DNA from: Ophioceras dolichostomum
Lineage: Eukaryota; Ascomycota; Sordariomycetes; Magnaporthales; Ophioceraceae
Direction of reading: 5' to 3'
DNA length: 64,000 nucleotides
NCBI GenBank assembly: GCA_003049485.1
Contig: PYST01000014.1
Location: forward strand, 177,059-241,058
This document shows, piece after piece, positions 58,823 to 64,000 of the stretch (within the stretch, counting starts at the first letter, position 1; each line of letters begins with the position of its first letter). The position numbers and the translations under genes were made by a program. The notes beneath the pieces are model-generated. The model did not search any database. It saw nothing but the letters and a program-made list of their open reading frames with translations, and had not been told where the DNA came from.

Positions 58823-61800
58823 GCCACAACAGCCGAAGATCTCAACGAGCTACCAGAATAAGCCATACTACCCACCTCCTGGCTCGTCGAGCAACAATGC
58901 TGGGCGTCAGAGCTCGGCCCCAAATCCCAATACGCTCAAGATGCCCCAAGAAAGTAGCGTGAACCGCTTTGCCTCGACTGCCTCCACCTCGACCACACGG
59001 GCCAGCCGAGGGTCTCCCCCGCCCCCTGAGACCCCTATCGTCGAGCCGGGCGTGCTCCCGGGCGGCGGTATCGAGGCCCGCTATGCCGCGTCGGGCATAT
59101 CCGGCACCGCGACCCTGACGAGCCTCCAGGCTCAGCAGGCGCAGAGCGCGGCGGCGTCGCAACGGCTGGCCCAATATGGCGGCCAGCCCCCGCTACCCCG
59201 GCCGTGGACGCCGACCGAGCAGCCCGGCCAGCAGCCGCATGGGCCACCTACCGTCTACCAAGGGTCGTCCCAGGTTAGCAACCCGGCCCAGCCGGTATTC
59301 AACCCACAGACCTCTGGAACGTCACAGCAGCCCAGCCTCCAAGTCAGCATCCTTGAGCAGGACTTCCAGCGCATGCAGGCGTCGACGCCTCCCCCAGCGT
59401 ACACGAGCGTCAACGCGGGCGGCGCAAACTCCGCATATCCCAATGAAAAGCAGCGACCAGCAGCGGCGCAGCAGAACAACTCAGGGGCACAGCACCCCGC
59501 GGCGGCAACCACTGCAGCCGCTGTTGCCGCTGGGGCCGCCGCTGGGGCCGCGGCCGGCGCGGGCTCCACCTCTGCGGCCGCGGGTGCTGGGGCTATTCAC
59601 GCCCCGGTGGCGCAAGTGCCCGAAAAGAAGCAGCCTATCGTGAACCCGCTCGCATCTCCGGCGTTGCAGCACCCAGGCCACCCGGCATTTGCGAACGACC
59701 CGCGGCCGGAGAGCTCGCAGAATGGACAGCCGGCCATCTCACACACGCCCTCAGTCCTCCATGGACAAGGCCCGGCTTCCCCGCCGCCACTGCCGGAAGG
59801 ATGGATCTCTCATCTCGACCAGAACTCTGGCCAGTACTACTACATTCACCTGGCTACACAGGCTACACAATGGGAGTTTCCCAAGGGACCGAACCCAATC
59901 AACCACGAGGCCGCGCCCCTCTCACCGACGGCGTCGACCTACGGGAACCCGCTGGGCTCGCCGTTCCTGACGGGGAAGCAGGCGATGGCCTCGCCGGGCC
60001 TCTACCCGCCGCAGACACCTGGGTACGCAGAAAGTATCATGAGCGTGGCGGCTTCGGCTACCCCGAGCGCGGCAGGGTTTTCGGGTCCTCCACCGAGCGC
60101 GGGAGTTGATCTGTTCAAGATCACGCCCACCAACGGGGTCTACTTCGGCCCTTACCTGCGATACGTCAACATGGACGTCGAGAGGGGTGTGTGGCTGGGC
60201 AGTATCCTGATCGTGACGGATGCGCCGCAGCCACCGACTATCCACATCCACCTCAGTGTCGACCTATCCCCGAACCCCCGGCAGCTGATACCGCACTCTA
60301 TTTATACCCACCAGCGTTGGTCATTCTACAAGTACGACATGGACCTGCAGATGGGCGAGGGCGGCACTGAGCGCTGGACCTACGCAGTGACATCCCACCT
60401 CGGCTGCACGCGGTACGAGTTCGTGGTCGCCGGCCGGCACGAGCACGGCTGGCGCTTCATCGCGCACTCGGGCAACGACTTCTCGCCGTCCACGTCGCAG
60501 GCCGAACGCGCGAAGCTGGGAGGCGTCGGCTTCATGTGGAAAGACGTGCTGCAGAAGAACGTCGACTGTGGCGGATTCCACGTGCAGCTTGGCCTGGGAG
60601 ATCAGATCTACGGCGACAGGCTTTGGCGCGAGATACCCTTGCTCAAGCAGTGGCTGGCCATGGGCGGTCGTGAGAACCGCAAGAACGCACAGTGGACAGC
60701 CCGCCATGAAGAGGATGTCACACATGCCTACTTCCACTACTACACCTCGCACTTTGACCAGCCATTCCTCAGGGAGGCTTTCGCCCAGATCCCACACGTG
60801 CTGCAGCTGGACGATCATGACATGTGAGCCTTACCCTTTCAATAACACACCAGCTATCCTGTCTATTCCCTTCTGCCCCTCTGCCAGTTACAGACGCTGA
60901 CTGACACTACCCGTAAATCCAGATTTGACGGTTTCGGGTCGTACCCCGACTACATGCAATCTTCAGCCATCTTCAAGAATATCGGCCGCGTGGCCATCGA
61001 AATGTATCTCCTCTTCCAGCACCACACCACAGTCGAGATCCTGCGCAACGTGAGCTCGGATCTCGACCTGTTCACCATCACCGGTTCCGGCTGGCACTTC
61101 GTAAAGTTCCTCGGCCCTGCCGTGGTGGTCGTGGGTCCCGACCTGCGCTCGGAACGGACGCAGGGCCGCGTCATGGCCGGCCCCACGTACCAGGGCCTCT
61201 TCCCCAAGGTGGCCACCCTCCCGCCCAGCGTGCAGCACTGCATCTGGATGATGTCGGTGCCGCCCATCTACCCGCGCCTCGACACGGTCGAGTCCCTGGC
61301 TAACACGTTCGCCACGGGCAAGAAGGCCGTGAACACCACGTACAACCTGCTCGGCAAGGTGACGAGCTCCGTGGCGGGCGTCGTCGGCGGGAAGGAGGTC
61401 GTGCAGCACGGCTTCACCCACGTGAAGAAGGCCGTGGGCAAGTCCGGGCTGATGGGCAACGTGCTGAACCAGTTTGGCGACTTCGACATCGCGGAGGAGC
61501 TCAAGGATCTCTGGACGCACGACTCGAAGGATCTGGAGCGGACGTACCTCATTCGCACGCTCCAGGGCATTTCGCAGCAGAAGGGCATCCGCATGACGTT
61601 CCTATCTGGAGGTAAGAAACGACTCATCACTCTCCTCTCTCCCTCTCTCCCTCTCTCTCTCCCTCCACACAGGTCTTCTTCTCGATTGTCTCTCATACTC
61701 TTGTGTACCAACCAACTAACCAACTCGTCAAAATCAAACAAAACAACGACAGACGTCAACTGCTGTGGCGCCGGCCTTGTGCACGACCCCTCGCACCCCA

Positions 61801-62246
61801 GCGACCACAAGACCATGTACCAAATCATCACCTCGCCCATCGTGGCCTCGCCGGCCAACAACTACATTCTCAAGATGCTCCACTCCGCCAACCGCGTGCT
61901 GTACGTGCCCGCGAACGGCGCCAAGTCCACACACGAGGTCTCGGACACGAAGGAGGACATGATGGAGATCTTCCAGGTCGACGCCTCGGGCGCCCCGCGC
62001 GAGCTGAAGAAGCTGATGGGCCGCCGGAACTACGCAGCCGTCGTCGCGTACGACCCGGACGTCGTCGCCATGAACGGGGGACAGCCCGTCCCCGTCCAAC
62101 CGCAGCCTGGGGCCACGGGCCAGCAACAGCAGGGCTTGTCGAAGCTGAGCCTGGCGGTCGATTTTGTTGTTCAGGGTGACGGGGCGTTCACGACGGCTAC
62201 GAAGTATGGGCCGGTTATTGTGCCGCATTTGGAGTATGGGCATTGA
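58248..62246 (+). CDS. WW-domain and PhoD-like phosphatase protein
   Basis: Exons 58248-60823, 60923-61611 and 61753-62246 encode 1,252 residues. The ATG is in an optimal context (CCACCATGG), so I prefer it to the upstream in-frame ATG at 58164. The first ~500 residues are disordered: Pro/Ser-rich, a Gln run at ~179-196 and an Ala/Gly-rich stretch. A WW domain at ~515-549 has signature tryptophans W519 and W542 (LPEGWISH...TQATQWEFP). WW domains bind proline-rich peptides. A PhoD-like metallophosphatase region spans ~625-1230, with ITPTNGVYFGPYLRYV, FHVQLGLGDQIYGD, QLDDHDIFDGFGSYPD across intron 1, and DVNCCGAGLVHDP across intron 2. Aspartates and histidines of these blocks would bind metal. 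The substrate is unknown. No signal peptide or membrane segment is seen. Confidence 0.88.
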
Positions 62247-63019
62247 TTTGGCTTGTTGAAGATGGAATGGGATGAGCTAAGATGAGATGGGGGAATGTGG
62301 AGAATGAGATGAGAGATTTCGTGAGCGGAAAGCTAAGCGAGCAAGCAAGCAATGACTTTTTCAGGTTTATTTTCCTTGTTCTTTTTTTTTTGCTCAAGGG
62401 TGGCTGGCTTTTATTTTTTTGTTAGCGTTTCACGTTTTCTTCTCTTTTTGCGAGTTTGGTGCTTTTCTCTTCGTATGGCTGGTTGGGCAAATCTTCTAAA
62501 CGCGACTCTGATGTCCGTCTGCCACCACCCCCCTTGATCTGACGCCTTCTTTTTTTCTCGATATATTCCCAGGTAGATCAGTAATGAACGAACTTCTAAG
62601 TAAATTACGCGGGGTCACTGAGAGGGAGGAATATTGGTGGCCTGCCGGTAAACCGGACATGGTATTTGCCTCGACTAATGGCGGCGGTTGCTATCACATG
62701 ATACGAAATCTTCGCTCTATTTTCTCTATCAGAGTTACAACCATAGAGCAACAGATATCATGTAGGACTTTCCTCAGTTTGCCGGCTCGCTTTTTGCGGC
62801 CGGACTGTTTGAGTCCTCGAACGCCCCTTTTCCACAAGATCTAATTTTTGCGCGTTGGGTTGCTCGTGTTGAACACCGAGCCATGCCGCCAGAGCGTTCA
62901 CGAACAAATATCCACCCATTTTAGCCTCCAAAGGCGATTCTTCTTAACAAAAAGGAGAGCCACCTATGGCTCGGTAGGCTACCTCTAACAGAAGATCAAG
63001 TCCAACTAACTCCCCGAGC
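62247..63019. other. Intergenic region between convergent WW-PhoD and PMM genes
   Basis: 3' flanks of two convergent genes, T-rich around 62,380-62,470. No gene was recognised. Confidence 0.5.
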
Positions 63020-64000
63020 TCAAAGGTCAAAGAGTTCCCTCAGCTGCTTCATAGTGTCCTCTGGGTTGACGACGGTGTGGCCGACGGTCCGCGAATCGCT
63101 GAAGATCTCGTAGTCGTTGCCGCCCTTGAAGGTCTTGTCGCCGAAGAAGTGGATCGTCGTGTACTCGACACCTCCCTCCTTCTTGGCCTCGGCCTCGAGG
63201 TGCCGCAGGCAGTAGGTCTTGTCCCAGCCGTTAGGGAAGACGTCGAAGGAGATCTGGCCGCCGATCGAGAAACTGTGAGTAGGGGGCCGGGGAAGGCAAA
63301 GATGGGTTAGTTAGGTAGGGAAATATTCAGTCGACCAGCGCGATAGGAGAAACAAGTCTGGCGGAGGATGAGGATAATAAAACAACTCACGTCAGGCCCA
63401 AGTGGCCAAACTTCTCCCTCAGCAGCTCGACAAGCTTGGGGCGCACGCCTTCGATCTTGTCGTACTTCTCGAACTCGATGCGCTCCTGCGTCGAGGCGTT
63501 GCGGCCGATGGGCGAGATGTTGACCATGCCGTTGCGGAACTCGACGAAGGTGCCCCGCTTGATGGGGATGTCGAGGTCGGCGATGTAGTGCAGCACGTAC
63601 TTGACCAGCTCCTTGTAGTTGTCCTCGCCGACGTGCTTGATGAAGCTGTTGGACGGCAGGGCGACGCCGCTCCTGAACGCGGTCAGGCCGTTCTCGGCGA
63701 AGCAGAAGTCGAACAGCGTCGTGACGGACACGTCCGGCTTGCCCAGCTGCTCCTGCTGCTTGGCCAGGTCCGAGCCGCCCACGGAGCCGATGGCGCACTT
63801 TTGGCGAAGGCGGGAGAGGAGGTCGAGCATCTCAGGTGAGGCGCTCTATCGTTTGCGCGCGTGTGTGTACCGGCATTGCGCCCCTCCCTCCCTTTCATTA
63901 GTTGCTGGAAACGAAGATAAGAAGGCTCGGGCTGTAACTGTGGGTTCTGGGGAAGGAGAAGGTGAAGGTGGGCCATCTGAGTTGAGAGTTGGTGGTAGGT
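63020..64000 (-). CDS. sec53: Phosphomannomutase, 3' part (5' end beyond window)
   Basis: Visible exons on minus: about 63845-63391 and 63272-63020 (intron 63390-63273, GTGAGT...CTCACAG). Residues include SPEMLDLLSRLRQKCAIG, VGGSDLAKQQEQLG, FRNGMVNISPIGRNAS and, in the last exon, SIGGQISFDVFPNGWDKTYC and HFFGDKTFKGGNDYEIF, all eukaryotic phosphomannomutase motifs. The first exon, carrying the DxDxT nucleophile motif, must lie beyond the right edge; an acceptor (GATAG) at about 63846 starts the visible part, so 63846-64000 is intron. The enzyme interconverts mannose-6-phosphate and mannose-1-phosphate for GDP-mannose, needed for glycosylation and GPI anchors. It is cytosolic. Confidence 0.92.

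Noticed and set aside
1..64000. tRNA, rRNA or viral genes
   Set aside because: I scanned by eye for tRNA B-box-like motifs and other RNA signatures in the gaps and found none convincing. A covariance-model search would be needed to exclude them.

Overview
This window is nuclear DNA of a filamentous ascomycete (Pezizomycotina, most likely Sordariomycetes). The support is short introns (79-222 nt, apart from 778- and 311-nt ones) with CTRAY-type branch sites, GC-rich codons, a Woronin-body tether (leashin), a HET-domain gene, a secreted GH7 cellulase, and decayed Tad-type LINE and fungal-kinase (FunK1-like) fragments. I do not assign a species.

Left region (1-9.4 kb). The 3' part of a fungal-specific transcription factor runs in from the left edge. 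A transposon-scarred accessory island follows. It holds an intronless gene for a 1,282-residue HET-domain protein and relics of a FunK1-type kinase, a retroelement protease and a Tad LINE ORF1. Two copies of a ~108-bp direct repeat lie at its edges.

Centre (10.0-32.7 kb). One minus-strand gene fills 22.7 kb: a single 20,874-nt exon, one 158-nt intron and a 1,647-nt terminal exon. It encodes about 7,506 residues. I identify it as leashin (LAH), the Woronin-body/septal-pore tether, present here as one continuous protein. It contains about 27 Lys-rich (KKSKKDKKKK-type) modules, about ten Ala/Gly-rich apolar segments, several short tandem arrays, and a conserved coiled-coil plus C-terminal domain.

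Right-centre (33-45 kb). A class I terpene (sesquiterpene-type) synthase with three introns, a GH7 cellobiohydrolase with four introns (one apparently GC-AG), a two-domain FolB/dihydroneopterin-aldolase-like protein, and a DUF3605 protein. The last two are convergent, with a 36-bp gap.

Right region (45-64 kb). Mainly housekeeping genes: UDP-glucose pyrophosphorylase (ugp1), a divergent pair of chromatin regulators (Yng2-like NuA4 subunit and Hos2-type deacetylase) sharing a 1.4-kb promoter interval, an FMP42-like MFS transporter, a WW plus PhoD-like phosphatase protein, and the 3' part of phosphomannomutase running off the right edge. UGP1 and phosphomannomutase both supply sugar nucleotides for wall and glycan synthesis. 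The GH7 enzyme acts outside the cell on cellulose, and leashin acts at septal pores and the cell cortex. Exon boundaries were set by hand from reading frame, splice consensus and remembered family motifs, without alignment or RNA data.
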